From Deltaproteobacteria bacterium (GTDB lineage: Bacteria; Myxococcota_A; UBA796; UBA2385), in the NCBI GenBank assembly GCA_018401435.1, contig JAGYJW010000021.1, forward strand, positions 40,228 to 104,227: 64,000 nt of DNA, given 5' to 3'. Below are positions 18,650 through 26,819 of the stretch, one piece after another; the stretch's first letter is position 1, and each line of letters starts with the position of its first letter. The notes under the pieces were generated by a model. It did no database searches, was not told the DNA's origin, and saw nothing but the letters and a program-made list of their open reading frames with translations. The position numbers were made by a program, and so were the translations under genes.

Positions 18650-21096
18650 GCCCCATCCTCGCCATCGCCCGCCGCGAGCTCGACGGCTACTTCGCCACCC
18701 CCCTGGGCTGGATCGTCCTGACCGCCTTCCTGGCGATCACGGGCTTCTTCTTTGCTTTTGGGCTCTACGAGTTCCAAGAGGTCAGCATCCAGGCCGCCGC
18801 GATGCCCTATGGGCAAGGCGCGCCCACGGTCAACGACTGGCTGCTGCCCGCCATCTTCGGCAACTGGGCCATCATCCTGCTCCTGGTTGTGCCTGGGCTC
18901 ACCATGCGGCTCTTCGCCGAGGACGTCCGTCAGCGCAGCTTCGAGCTGCTGCTCAGCTCGCCGGTGTCCAGCGCCCAGATCGTCCTGGGTAAGTACCTCG
19001 GCGTGGTGGGCTTTCTGAGCGTGCTCTTCGGTTTGACCCTCTACCAGGTGGGGGTGCTCTACTGGCTGGGCAGCCCCGACCCGGGCATCGTCGCCGCCAG
19101 CTATGGCGCGATGTTGGCCTTGGCACTGGTCTTTGGTGCGGTTGGCATGTTTGCGAGCAGCCTGACGGACAACCAGCTGGTCGCCTTCATGATCTCCTTT
19201 GCGGCCCTGCTCATGCTCTTCATCCTGGGCTGGTTCCAGGACGAGGAGGGCTTCACCGGGGCGCTGGGCGCCTTGAGCATGCTCAGCCACATCGAAGAGC
19301 TGATGAAGGGGCTGCTGCACCTCGAAGACCTGGTCTACTTCGTCAGCTTCATCGGCCTGATGATCTTCGCCACCCAGCAGCGAGTGGAGAGCTTCCGTTG
19401 GTCCAGCGGGCTGGGCGGATCCAGCCGCGGCGCGGCCGATGCGGCCATCGATGTCGCCGCCGGCTTCGGGCTGCTGCTGGTGATCAGCAAGGTGGTCCGG
19501 CTGCTGGTTTCGGGCAGCAACGGCATCGCCGAAGGGGCGGGCAACCTGATCTGGTTGGCCCTGGTTTCGGTGGGCGCGGTCGCCATGGGTGTCTGGCTGT
19601 GGCGCAACCGCGCCCAACTCAAGCAGGGGGTCGAGGCCCGCGGCACCCGGCTGCTGGTGGGCTCGCTGGCCCTGGTGTCCATGGCCGTGGGCCTCACCGT
19701 CGCCGCCAACATCCTGGCCAGCCGCTACGACAAGCGCTGGGACATCACCGCCAGCCAGCGCTTCGGCCTCTCACCCCAGACTGTGAAGGCCCTGGACGCC
19801 CTGCCGGGCGAGGTCGAGCTGCTGGCCTTCTTCGACCGGGCGGGCCTGGAGGGGGACGCCTTCCGCACGCTGGTGGAGGGCTATGCCGCCCACAGCCCAA
19901 AGCTGAAGGTGCGCTTCATCGATCCCCAGGAGGATCCGCTGGTGGCGCGCGAATACGAGGTCACCAACGGCTATGGCACCGCGGTGCTCAAGCTGGGCGA
20001 GCGCAGCCAGCGCCTGACCGAGGGCTTTGACGAGGAGGGGCTGACCAACGCCTTGCTGCGCCTGAGCAGCACCCGACGCCACCGTGTCTGCGCCAGCATC
20101 GGCCACGAGGAGCTGGACCCCGAAGACACCACCACCACGGTGGGCTTGGGCAGCGTCGCCCAGCGCATGCTGGCCCTCAACTACGATCTCGCGCCGCTGG
20201 CCTTGGCCCGCGAGGGGCGGGTGCCACCGGACTGCGAGGTCCTGCTGATTGCCGGGCCCCAGGTGGACCTGCTGCCGGCCGAGCGCGAGATGGTGGCCGC
20301 CTACGTTGTGAATGGAGGCCAGGTCTTCATTCTCATGGATCCGCTCCATGCGCCGGAGACCGCGCTGGACCTCTCCCGCTATGGCGTGGAGGTCGGCGAT
20401 GACCTGGTGCTGGAGGCCAACCCCAACTTCCAGGTGGCTGGCGGCGACATCTCCTACCTGGTGCTGAGCGAGGCCAGCTTCGACTTCCACCCCATCACCG
20501 AGCCCCTCAAGGGCGGCGCCTTGCTGCGCATCGCCCGATCGGTGGGCCGCATGGAAGGCGCCGCAGGTGTTCGCACCCAGGCCCTCGCCCACACCACCGC
20601 CTATGGCTGGGGGGAGCGCGACTATGCAGATGTGGCCAATATCGCCCCCGACCTGAGCGTGGACCGCGCGGGCCCGGTGCCGCTGATGGTGGTGTCCGAG
20701 ATCACTGACCCGGCGGCCCTGGTGGTGGGCGACACCCGCCTGGGCCAAGGTGGCTACACGATGGGGGCCACCCCCCCCGAGGGCGAGCCGACCGAGGCCG
20801 CGCCGGCCGAGCTTCCCCGCAAGGAGGGCGGCCGGGTGGTGGTGGTGGGCGACACCGACTTTGCCGCCAACGAGCTTGTGGATCAGCTCCAGAACGCCGA
20901 CCTCTTCCTCAATACCATCGCGTGGTTGGTGGGGGAGGACAGCCAGGTGAGCATCCGCAGCACCGAGGCCAGCCGCGGCAGCCTGGAGATGAACGGGCTG
21001 CAGTTCCTGATGGTGGCCCTGGCCGCGCTGCTCTTTGTGCCGGGCATCGCGCTGGTGGCGGCGGTGGGCACCTGGCGCAGCCGCCAGGGGCGCTGA
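18646..21096 (+). CDS. Fused ABC-2 permease (GldF-like) and GldG-like domain protein
   Basis: 816 residues. The first ~250 residues are an ABC-2 permease with about six membrane helices (starting ILAIARRELDGYFATPLGW, the usual GldF N-terminus). Two further helices follow, and from about 350 a GldG-type periplasmic region begins (ANILASRYDKRWDITASQRFGLSP, with VVVVGDTDFAANE near 730). A C-terminal helix (LVALAALLFVPGIALVAAVG) closes it. In Flavobacterium GldF and GldG are separate proteins; here they are one. The start overlaps the ATPase gene by 4 bases, implying coupled translation and 1:1 assembly. Confidence 0.88.
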   Translation: MSPILAIARRELDGYFATPLGWIVLTAFLAITGFFFAFGLYEFQEVSIQAAAMPYGQGAPTVNDWLLPAIFGNWAIILLLVVPGLTMRLFAEDVRQRSFELLLSSPVSSAQIVLGKYLGVVGFLSVLFGLTLYQVGVLYWLGSPDPGIVAASYGAMLALALVFGAVGMFASSLTDNQLVAFMISFAALLMLFILGWFQDEEGFTGALGALSMLSHIEELMKGLLHLEDLVYFVSFIGLMIFATQQRVESFRWSSGLGGSSRGAADAAIDVAAGFGLLLVISKVVRLLVSGSNGIAEGAGNLIWLALVSVGAVAMGVWLWRNRAQLKQGVEARGTRLLVGSLALVSMAVGLTVAANILASRYDKRWDITASQRFGLSPQTVKALDALPGEVELLAFFDRAGLEGDAFRTLVEGYAAHSPKLKVRFIDPQEDPLVAREYEVTNGYGTAVLKLGERSQRLTEGFDEEGLTNALLRLSSTRRHRVCASIGHEELDPEDTTTTVGLGSVAQRMLALNYDLAPLALAREGRVPPDCEVLLIAGPQVDLLPAEREMVAAYVVNGGQVFILMDPLHAPETALDLSRYGVEVGDDLVLEANPNFQVAGGDISYLVLSEASFDFHPITEPLKGGALLRIARSVGRMEGAAGVRTQALAHTTAYGWGERDYADVANIAPDLSVDRAGPVPLMVVSEITDPAALVVGDTRLGQGGYTMGATPPEGEPTEAAPAELPRKEGGRVVVVGDTDFAANELVDQLQNADLFLNTIAWLVGEDSQVSIRSTEASRGSLEMNGLQFLMVALAALLFVPGIALVAAVGTWRSRQGR

Positions 21097-21109
21097 AGGC
21101 GGATCGACG

Positions 21110-21142
21110 AAGGCCCCGCCTCCAAGCTGGGGGCGAGGCCTT
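21110..21142. terminator. Hairpin between convergent genes
   Basis: AAGGCC at 21110 pairs with GGCCTT ending at 21142, with an inner CGCC/GGCG pairing. It lies between the end of the ABC operon and the end of the convergent SCP2 gene and could serve both strands. There is no long T tract. Confidence 0.45.
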
Positions 21143-21177
21143 GGGTCTGGGGGCCGGGCCGGGGGCCCGGTGGCCGA

Positions 21178-21492
21178 TCAGGCCAGGATCTTCTGCAGCG
21201 AGGTGGCCAGGCCCAGATTCGAGACCTTGAGCTTGCCCATCATGACGGAAGCGACGGCCTGGCTGGGCTTCTCGAGGATGGTTTCCCAGGTGGCCTGGTC
21301 GGTGGTGAGCACGCAGTCGGCGGGGTTGGCCCCCGCACCTTCGCTGACGCCGCCGCCATTCTTGAGGTCGAGGGTCCAGGTGCCCGCGCCCGTGATGTCG
21401 AACTGGAAGACGGCGTTGATCTTGGCCAGGTCGGGGTTCTTCTCCAGCTTGCTGGGCAGGTACTCGTTGAAGAAGCCGGCGGTCTTGCTCAT
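21178..21492 (-). CDS. SCP2 sterol-carrier-like lipid-binding protein
   Basis: 104 residues forming a single SCP2 domain. It begins MSKTAGFFNEYLPSKLEKNP, continues with NAVFQFDITGAGTWTLDLKNG and ends with the typical amphipathic VMMGKLKVSNLGLATSLQKIL. Stand-alone SCP2 proteins bind lipids or acyl-CoA in the cytosol. The start at 21492 is preferred over an in-frame ATG at 21582 because it has a GGAG seven bases upstream and the domain begins right there. Confidence 0.88.
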   Translation of the reverse strand: MSKTAGFFNEYLPSKLEKNPDLAKINAVFQFDITGAGTWTLDLKNGGGVSEGAGANPADCVLTTDQATWETILEKPSQAVASVMMGKLKVSNLGLATSLQKILA

Positions 21493-21600
21493 GGGTCGCT
21501 CCATTTCGATGGGAGGGTGACGGTCAGGTGTCCGGCCTATCCCCGCGAAGGGGGGCCGGGCAAGCACGGAATGAAGCGCCATTCAGCGCCATGGGCCCGA

Positions 21601-22443
21601 TCAGGCGGCAGGGAGGCCGGTCGCGGCGACAAAGGGGCGCAGCTCCCGAAGCGGCACCGAGAACTGGCCCGGCCCGCCACCCGTCCACCCATGCCAGTCG
21701 CTGCCGCCGGTGATGGCCAGGCCGTGCTGGTGCGCCAGGCGGGCGAGCACCGCGCGGTTGTGCCGTCCCAGCGCGGGGCGCGAGGTCTCCAGGGCGTGGA
21801 TGCCCATCTCCTTGAGGAGGGGCGTGTGATCGAAGACCTGGTCCAGGGGCGGGTGGGCCCAGGAGGTGAAGGCCCCGGCCGCCCGGGCCCGGGCCAGCAG
21901 GGCGTCGGCGGGCAGGTCCGTGGGTGGGATGACTCCTCGGGCATGGCTCAAGCGGTTGCTGAAGGCGCCGTGCACCGTGCCCTCCAGCCCGGCCTCGACC
22001 AGGGCGTGGGCGAGGTGGTGGCGGGTGAGGGCGCGGAGGCCGGCGTGGGCCTCACTCCCGGCAGGGGGCAGCTGATTGACCAGCCCCAGGTCGGCGATGG
22101 CGGCGTCGTGTCGGGCGGCGCGCCAGGCGGCCCGGCTGCGCAGGAAGGCGCGAAAGTCCGCTGGCATCTCGCCGGGAAAATACACCAGGATGTGGATCTC
22201 GCGGTCGAGCAGCCGGGCGGAGACCTCGGCGGCGTGCACCAGGTGCAGGGTGCGGCCGGCCAGGCGCTGGGGACCGGCCGGCAGGGACGGGGGCAGATCG
22301 TGGTCGGTGATGGCCAGGACATCGATGCCCGCCGCGGCGGCGCGGGTGGCCAGGGCCAGCGGTGCCAGGGTCCCGTCCGAATCGCTGCTGTGAATATGCA
22401 GATCGAAGCGGGCTTTTGGGCCGAGCGGGGTCGGCGCGGGCAT
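21601..22443 (-). CDS. PHP-domain metal-dependent phosphoesterase
   Basis: 280 residues. PHP motif I is FDLHIHSSDSDGT (about 13-25) and motif II is LAITDHD (about 42-48); later conserved His/Asp positions include AHPP near 198 and GGSDWHGW near 258. PHP proteins hydrolyse phosphate esters (nucleoside bisphosphates or 5' RNA ends, as in RNase AM/YciV) using a trinuclear metal site. The length fits the YciV-type single-domain family. It is followed 14 bases upstream by the divIVA-like gene in the same direction, so they are probably co-transcribed. Confidence 0.87.
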   Translation of the reverse strand: MPAPTPLGPKARFDLHIHSSDSDGTLAPLALATRAAAAGIDVLAITDHDLPPSLPAGPQRLAGRTLHLVHAAEVSARLLDREIHILVYFPGEMPADFRAFLRSRAAWRAARHDAAIADLGLVNQLPPAGSEAHAGLRALTRHHLAHALVEAGLEGTVHGAFSNRLSHARGVIPPTDLPADALLARARAAGAFTSWAHPPLDQVFDHTPLLKEMGIHALETSRPALGRHNRAVLARLAHQHGLAITGGSDWHGWTGGGPGQFSVPLRELRPFVAATGLPAA

Positions 22444-22457
22444 GGCCGCGGCCGGGG

Positions 22458-22925
22458 TCAGCGCGCGGCCGGAGGGTCGGCGTCGAGCTCGGCCAGCGCG
22501 CGGCTCTGGGTCTCGATGACCGCGCGCAGGTCGGCGATCAGGCGGTTGCGCCCGGAGCGCAGGCGGAGGATGTCGGCCTGAAGCTCGCGGCGCTCGTCGC
22601 TCACCGCCATCAGGATGCGCTCGGCCTCCAGGCGGGCCTCGCCGATGAGCACGTCGGATTCGCGTCGAGAGGCGCGCTCCATGTCGTCGGACAGGCGCCG
22701 GGCCAGCATCAAGGTGCTCTTGATGTCGGATTCTTTGCTGCGGAGCTCCTCGATCTCGGCGTCCCGCTGGGCCACCTGCTCGCGCAGGCGCTGGGACTCC
22801 TTGAGCAGCTCCTCCATGCTCTCGCGCACGGCTTCGAGGAACTGCCGGACCTCATCGGACTCGTAGCCCGCGCGGCGGGCCGGCGAAAACTGCTTCTGGA
22901 TGATGTCGAGTGGCGTGACGCGCAT
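22458..22925 (-). CDS. DivIVA-domain coiled-coil protein
   Basis: 155 residues. The N-terminus, MRVTPLDIIQKQFSPARRAGYESDEV, is the DivIVA/GpsB membrane-targeting signature (T-P-x-D-I-x-x-x-x-F, then G-Y-x-x-x-E-V). The remainder is a continuous coiled coil with Glu/Arg heptads. Such proteins bind curved membrane at poles or septa and recruit division, polarity or secretion partners. It is shorter than Gram-positive DivIVA, as is usual for proteobacterial members. Confidence 0.88.
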   Translation of the reverse strand: MRVTPLDIIQKQFSPARRAGYESDEVRQFLEAVRESMEELLKESQRLREQVAQRDAEIEELRSKESDIKSTLMLARRLSDDMERASRRESDVLIGEARLEAERILMAVSDERRELQADILRLRSGRNRLIADLRAVIETQSRALAELDADPPAAR

Positions 22926-22949
22926 CTGTCCCCTGGGGGCTCCCGTCCT

Positions 22950-24474
22950 TCAGGGCCGGTCGGAAGTATAGGCCGTGCTGCGGGCGATGGGGTGGGGTCT
23001 TGGCGGGGACAGGGCCACGTCGGCCCGTGGCTCTGCTGCCTGCACCCGCTCGGAGAGCAGGGCCAGGGGGTCGGGGGCGCGGGCGGCCTCCAACAACCAG
23101 CCTTCCATACCCGGCAGGCCCGCAGGGCTGGCAAAGACGGCCACTGCGTCGCCGGGGATCTCGAGCTGGTAGTCGCCGTTTCCGCTGGCCCAGGCGCCTT
23201 TGCTGGCCCGCACGTCGCGGCGGTGGCTGCGCAGCTCGCCCCCATCAATGACCACGATGTCCACGGTGGCCAGCTCGGCGGTGTCGAAACGCAGGCTCCA
23301 GCCCTCGGCCGTCGGGTTGAAGCTGGCTTCGATCGGCGTGTCTGGGCTGTGGGGGCGGGGCATGAAGCTGACGGCCGCCAGGCTGATGGTGGCGGCTGCG
23401 GCGGCTACGGCGCCCATCCACCATCGCACAGCGGAGGGGGGCTCGGGAAGGGGGGCGGGCAGCTCGCCGATGCCGCCGAGATCGGACCAGGGGCGCGCGC
23501 GGGCGGCTTCGAGCGCGGCCACGCCCAGGGGCCCCAGCAGCACGCCGCGGCTCCAGCGTCCGGGACCGTTGACCAGGGCGCCCCGCAGGTGGTGGCGGGC
23601 GGGCGAGCCCTCCTCGCAGAGCACCCGAAGCTCGGCCAGCACCGCGGGCAGGTGCTCGCCACGGATCAGCCAGGCGTCGGTGCCGGCAGGCACGCCCCGC
23701 CCCGCCGTGGCCGCGTCCACCGCCCGCTTGTGGCGGCGGGCGTCCGGGTGGAGAAGCGAGCGCCAGCACTTCCGTCTGGCCATCCTCCACCATGGGGCCG
23801 CTGGGTCGGAAGAGCTCGCGGGGGTTGAGCAGGCCTCCCCGCACCAGCCGCACGGCGCGGCTGCACCGGGGGCAGCGGTCGGCGTGCCGCAGGCCGGCGT
23901 CGGTGGTCAGCCCGAGGGCCCGGGGCAGCCGGGGCGGGGCAGGGCTGGCCAGGTGGCTGAGCACCCGGTCGGCCTCCAGGGCGGCCACTTCGGCGTCTTC
24001 GGCGTCGCTCAGGCCGGCCACCGTGCGTGCGAGCTCGCGCAAACCCTCGCGGGATGCCGACACGCGGGCCTCGCTGATGCGGAGCTGCCGCGCCACGGAA
24101 GCGAGGGGCAGGCCGTCGCCATAGTGCAGGCGGGCGACCTCGTCGCTCAGGCGGTCGAGGCCGTCGAAGATGCGCTCGACCCAGTCGGCCCGGGGCTTGA
24201 TTCCCAGCTCTTCGGGGGGGCGCACGCGCTGGTAGCGTTGGCTGCGGACCCGGGCGATGTAGTCGGCCACCAGGGACGGCACGAGGGCTTCGGCGTCGGG
24301 GGCCTTGCAGTCCTCCGACAGGCTGCGCAGGCAGTGCTCCCGCACATCGGCCAGGATCTCGGGCTGCACGCGCACGCGGGCCATCGCCAGCTCCCACGCG
24401 ACGCGAATGGTCACGGGGACCCAGAGGTCCGGATCGGAGGCCGGAGCGGCGGCGAGTGAAGAGCCATTGAGCAT
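22950..24474 (-). CDS. Sigma-region-4-like HTH, zinc-finger and membrane-anchored protein (frameshifted at ~23757)
   Basis: The N-terminal ~230 residues (read from 24474) include a helical domain, an HTH like sigma70 region 4 (LPLASVARQLRISEARVSASREGL) and a CPRC zinc-finger-like motif (DRCPRCSRAVRLVRGGLLNPRELF). That frame runs on to a stop at 23245 but turns into low-quality sequence at 23757. The other frame continues sensibly from LLHPDARRHKRAVDAATAG through one membrane helix (WWMGAVAAAAATISLAAVSF) to a beta-rich C-terminal domain ending at 22950. Dropping one base at about 23757 joins the two. I take this as one gene with an indel. The product resembles a membrane-tethered regulator or sigma/anti-sigma fusion. 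The function is inferred only. Confidence 0.6.
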
Positions 24475-24603
24475 GGAGATCAGGAGGCCCGCAGGGAATC
24501 AAAACGAGAGGACCCCCAGTCTAACCCATCTCTTGACATGCCAAAAGACCTCCCTGCGTCTGGGTGCGAAAAAGGCTAGGCCAGGATGCCGCCTCAACAC
24601 AAA

Positions 24604-24629
24604 GGCCGGCCCTTGGTGCAGGGCCGGCC
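24604..24629 (-). terminator. Strong hairpin downstream of the 56-residue gene
   Basis: GGCCGGCCC at 24604-24612 and GGGCCGGCC at 24621-24629 form a perfect 9-bp stem with an 8-base loop. On the minus strand the stem is followed by TTTGTGTT. It lies 45 bases after the stop of the mini-protein gene and is an intrinsic-terminator-like element. Confidence 0.65.
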
Positions 24630-24673
24630 TCGGCGGAGGGTGGGCGGACTGGCCCCAGGGGGCCGCGCCCGGA

Positions 24674-24844
24674 TCAGGCTGCGTCTTCGATGCGCTGGTC
24701 TTCGAATGCGGCGGCGTGCAGCAGCTCGTTGATGACCGCAGCAGCGGCCACGCTGGCCAGCTCCTCGTCGCCATACAGGCCCACGAACTCGTCGTAGAAG
24801 AGGGAGATCAGGTCGCCGAGGTTGGTCTGGATGGTCTGGGTCAT
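24674..24844 (-). CDS. 56-residue acidic helical mini-protein behind a sigma54-type promoter
   Basis: An ORF of 56 codons starts at 24844 with a strong ribosome site GGGGAGG four bases before the ATG. The product is acidic and predicted fully helical: LGDLISLFYDEFVGLYGDEE, then LASVAAAAVINELLHAAAF. There is no signal peptide, Cys or catalytic motif. It has its own promoter-like element (24908-24924) and terminator hairpin (24604-24629), so it is a complete single-gene transcription unit. It shows positional similarity to the 59-residue protein at 37861: FY, then about 12 residues, then a helix of pattern L/I-x-S/E-V/L-A/S-A-A/L-V/I-I/D. I do not recognise a family. Confidence 0.7.
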   Translation of the reverse strand: MTQTIQTNLGDLISLFYDEFVGLYGDEELASVAAAAVINELLHAAAFEDQRIEDAA

Positions 24845-24907
24845 GGGGCCTCCCCTCTTCTATCGGTGGGTGCAACGACCTGCGCGGCCGCCTGCGGTGT
24901 GAACACA

Positions 24908-24924
24908 TGCAGGATGCGTGCCAG
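24908..24924 (-). promoter_or_regulatory. Sigma54 -24/-12 promoter
   Basis: Read on the minus strand: TGGCACG-CATC-CTGCA. The invariant GG and GC are ten bases apart as required, and only the first T of the -12 TTGC deviates from consensus. It ends 64 bases before the ATG at 24844, so the expected leader is about 50 bases. A perfect palindrome, GGACA-C-TGTCC, at 25010-25020 lies about 115-120 bases upstream of the predicted transcription start, where activator sites are usually found. Confidence 0.7.
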
Positions 24925-25009
24925 TCCCCAGCCCCCAATAGAATGGGCGAGAAATCGAGGCCCGGCCCCGTGTCGTCCGGGAATTGGGACGGCTTCTGTT
25001 CATATTTTC

Positions 25010-25020
25010 GGACACTGTCC
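25010..25020. promoter_or_regulatory. Palindrome GGACACTGTCC, possible activator site
   Basis: Perfect 5+1+5 dyad in the 259-base gap between the mini-protein gene and comF. It is positioned like an upstream activating sequence for the sigma54 element at 24908-24924. The functional role is inferred from position only. Confidence 0.35.
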
Positions 25021-25103
25021 ATCAGGGGCGACAAAATGGGAGCTGTGCGGGCCCCTGAGGCGGGGTCGGGGCCCGCCCCAGGGCGTATCTGTGGCGATAC
25101 GGG

Positions 25104-25778
25104 TCAGGGGCGATCGGGCGCTTCGGCATACGGGGTAGCCGCGTCCCCGGCGCCGGCTTGGACGGCGCAGAAGAGGTAGCCCCGCCGGGCCCCGCAGCCA
25201 AGCAGCTCGGATGCGCAGGCCGCAGCGGTGGCGCCGGTGGTGATCACGTCGTCGATCAACAGGATGTGGCCGGTGAGGTCGCCCTCGGCGAGGAAGGCCT
25301 GGTTGGCCTGGTGGCGGCGGGCCCAACCGTCCCGCCCCGCTTGTTCGGCCTGGCGGACCCGGCGCAGCGGCTGGACCATTGGGCGTTGCAGAGCGGCGGC
25401 CACCGCCCGGGCCAGCAGCTCGGCCTGGTCAAAGCCGCGGCGCATGCGACGGATCGTGGGCACCGGCACCGGGCAGACCGCGTCCACGGGGGCAGCCGAC
25501 CCCGGGCGGCCTGGGCCATCCAGCGGCCCAGGTCCCCGATGCAGGCCGGGTCGGGGCGGTCTGCCCCGCCGCACCAAGGCACCAAAGACGCCGTCATAGG
25601 GCCCCAGGGCCCAGGCGGCGGCCACAGGGGCCGGGGGGTCCACCCAGCGGGGCAGGGGAGGGGGATCGGGGGCGCAGGCGGCGCACAGCACGCGGCCGGG
25701 CTGCTGGCCGCGCAGGCCACCACAGCCGGGGCAGGGGTCGGGCAGGAGGACGTCGAGCAAGGCCAGCGCGATGGACAT
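25104..25778 (-). CDS. comF: ComF-family phosphoribosyltransferase-like protein
   Basis: 224 residues. The N-terminal zinc finger is CPGCGG...CAAC, and the C-terminal phosphoribosyltransferase fold carries the PRPP loop HILLIDDVITTGATAAACAS. ComF proteins support natural transformation and related DNA metabolism. Between 25493 and 25563 the current frame reads as Arg/Pro/Gly noise (RPPRPGLHRGPG), whereas the shifted frame gives a sensible helix, ADRPDPACIGDLGRWMAQAARG. One base too many in the C run 25564-25567 and one too few in the G run 25488-25492 would explain this. The two shifts compensate, so the ORF stays open. Confidence 0.85.
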   Translation of the reverse strand: MSIALALLDVLLPDPCPGCGGLRGQQPGRVLCAACAPDPPPLPRWVDPPAPVAAAWALGPYDGVFGALVRRGRPPRPGLHRGPGPLDGPGRPGSAAPVDAVCPVPVPTIRRMRRGFDQAELLARAVAAALQRPMVQPLRRVRQAEQAGRDGWARRHQANQAFLAEGDLTGHILLIDDVITTGATAAACASELLGCGARRGYLFCAVQAGAGDAATPYAEAPDRP

Positions 25779-25857
25779 GCGGGCCGGTATCGGTCCATGG
25801 CGGCGGCCGCAGGGGGGGGAGATCGGGGGGGGGAGGCCCCCGTGACCCTTTCAGACC

Positions 25858-26322
25858 TCAGTGGTGGTAGGCGCCGCCCCAGAGCAGCGTGCTGGCCCGG
25901 TAGAGCTGCTCGACCAGGACCACCCGCGCCAGCTCGTGGTTGAGCACCATGCGGCTCAGCGCCAGGGTGCGCCAGGCCTGATCCCGCACGGCCGCGCCGT
26001 GGCCATAGGGCCCGCCGATGGCAAAGACCAGCCTGTGGGCCCCTTCTCGGGTGGCCTCTTGAACCATGCCGGTGAAGCCCTCGGTGCTGGGCAGCTCTCC
26101 GCGCTCGTCCAGCGCCACCAGGCGGTCATCGGGCCGGATGCGGTCGAGGATGGCGCGCGCCTCTGCGTCCTTGACCGCCTGCTCGTCGCCGCGAAAGGGG
26201 GCAGGGCGCACCAGCTCCTCGTCAAAGGGCAGGCTGCGTTTCAGCCGCCTGGCATAGTCGGCGGTGGCCTCGTCTGCCCAGCGGGTGCGGCCCTTGCCCA
26301 CGCGCAGCAGGAGGACCTTCAC
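25858..26322 (-). CDS. rlmH: 23S rRNA pseudouridine-1915 N3-methyltransferase RlmH
   Basis: 154 residues, the standard RlmH length. It contains the SPOUT-class knot motifs FAIGGPYGHGAAVRDQ and LSRMVLNHELARVVLVEQLYRA. RlmH methylates the pseudouridine in helix 69 of 23S rRNA on assembled 70S ribosomes. The start is the GTG at 26322, which overlaps the rsfS stop by 4 bases (GTGA); the in-frame ATG at 26424 would lie deep inside rsfS. rsfS-rlmH adjacency is common across bacteria and strengthens both calls. Confidence 0.95.
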   Translation of the reverse strand: MKVLLLRVGKGRTRWADEATADYARRLKRSLPFDEELVRPAPFRGDEQAVKDAEARAILDRIRPDDRLVALDERGELPSTEGFTGMVQEATREGAHRLVFAIGGPYGHGAAVRDQAWRTLALSRMVLNHELARVVLVEQLYRASTLLWGGAYHH

Positions 26323-26819
26323 CCCTCGTCGTCCTCGGGCCAGGCGTCGTCGTCGCCGGCCTCGTCGGGGCCGGGGGCCTCGAGGTCCAGCTCGGAGAAG
26401 GGCACCACGCGGGCATCGACCCACAGGCCGTCGAGATCGTAGTAGCCGCGCATGGGACCGTCGAAGGCGTGCACGATGACATCGCCCAGGTCCACCAGCA
26501 CCCAGCGCCCCGATGCGGTGCCTTCCACGCCCAGGGGCCGCTCGTTGCGCCCCTGCTTGTAGGCTTTGACGACGGCGTCGGCGATGGCTTGCACATGGCG
26601 GGCCTGGCTGCCGGTCGTGAGCACCAACACATCGCAGTAGGAGGTGCGACCGGACACATCGAGGACCACCACGCGGCCGCCCTTCTGGTCGATCACGGCC
26701 TGGGCGGCCAGCCGGGCGATGTCCTTGACCACCGGGTCAAGCTGGCCCGAGCCGCGGGCGACCGTGTACAGCTCGGGGTTCTCTTCGCGCGGGCGGGCGC
26801 CTTCGGACTGGGTCTTCAT
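26319..26819 (-). CDS. rsfS: Ribosomal silencing factor RsfS (YbeB)
   Basis: 166 residues. The core RsfS/Iojap domain is at about 28-140 (VVVLDVSGRTSYCDVLVLTTGSQARHVQAIADAV and GRWVLVDLGDVIVHAF; pieces quoted separately). RsfS binds uL14 and blocks subunit joining under starvation. There is an N-terminal extension of about 25 residues and an acidic C-terminal tail (EAGDDDAWPEDDEG) beyond the usual length. It overlaps both neighbours by 4 bases, so it is translationally coupled within the obgE-rsfS-rlmH operon. Confidence 0.95.
   Translation of the reverse strand: MKTQSEGARPREENPELYTVARGSGQLDPVVKDIARLAAQAVIDQKGGRVVVLDVSGRTSYCDVLVLTTGSQARHVQAIADAVVKAYKQGRNERPLGVEGTASGRWVLVDLGDVIVHAFDGPMRGYYDLDGLWVDARVVPFSELDLEAPGPDEAGDDDAWPEDDEG

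Noticed and set aside
24533..24538. TTGACA on the plus strand
   Set aside because: No -10 box at proper distance and no gene downstream on that strand.
24499..24774. 91-codon open frame on the minus strand
   Set aside because: It crosses the terminator hairpin and is Pro/Ser/Arg-rich noise. The 56-codon frame at 24674-24844 has the ribosome site and normal composition.
26323..26424. Upstream ATG for rlmH
   Set aside because: It would add 34 Arg/Gly-rich residues overlapping rsfS; the GTG at 26322 gives the normal RlmH length.
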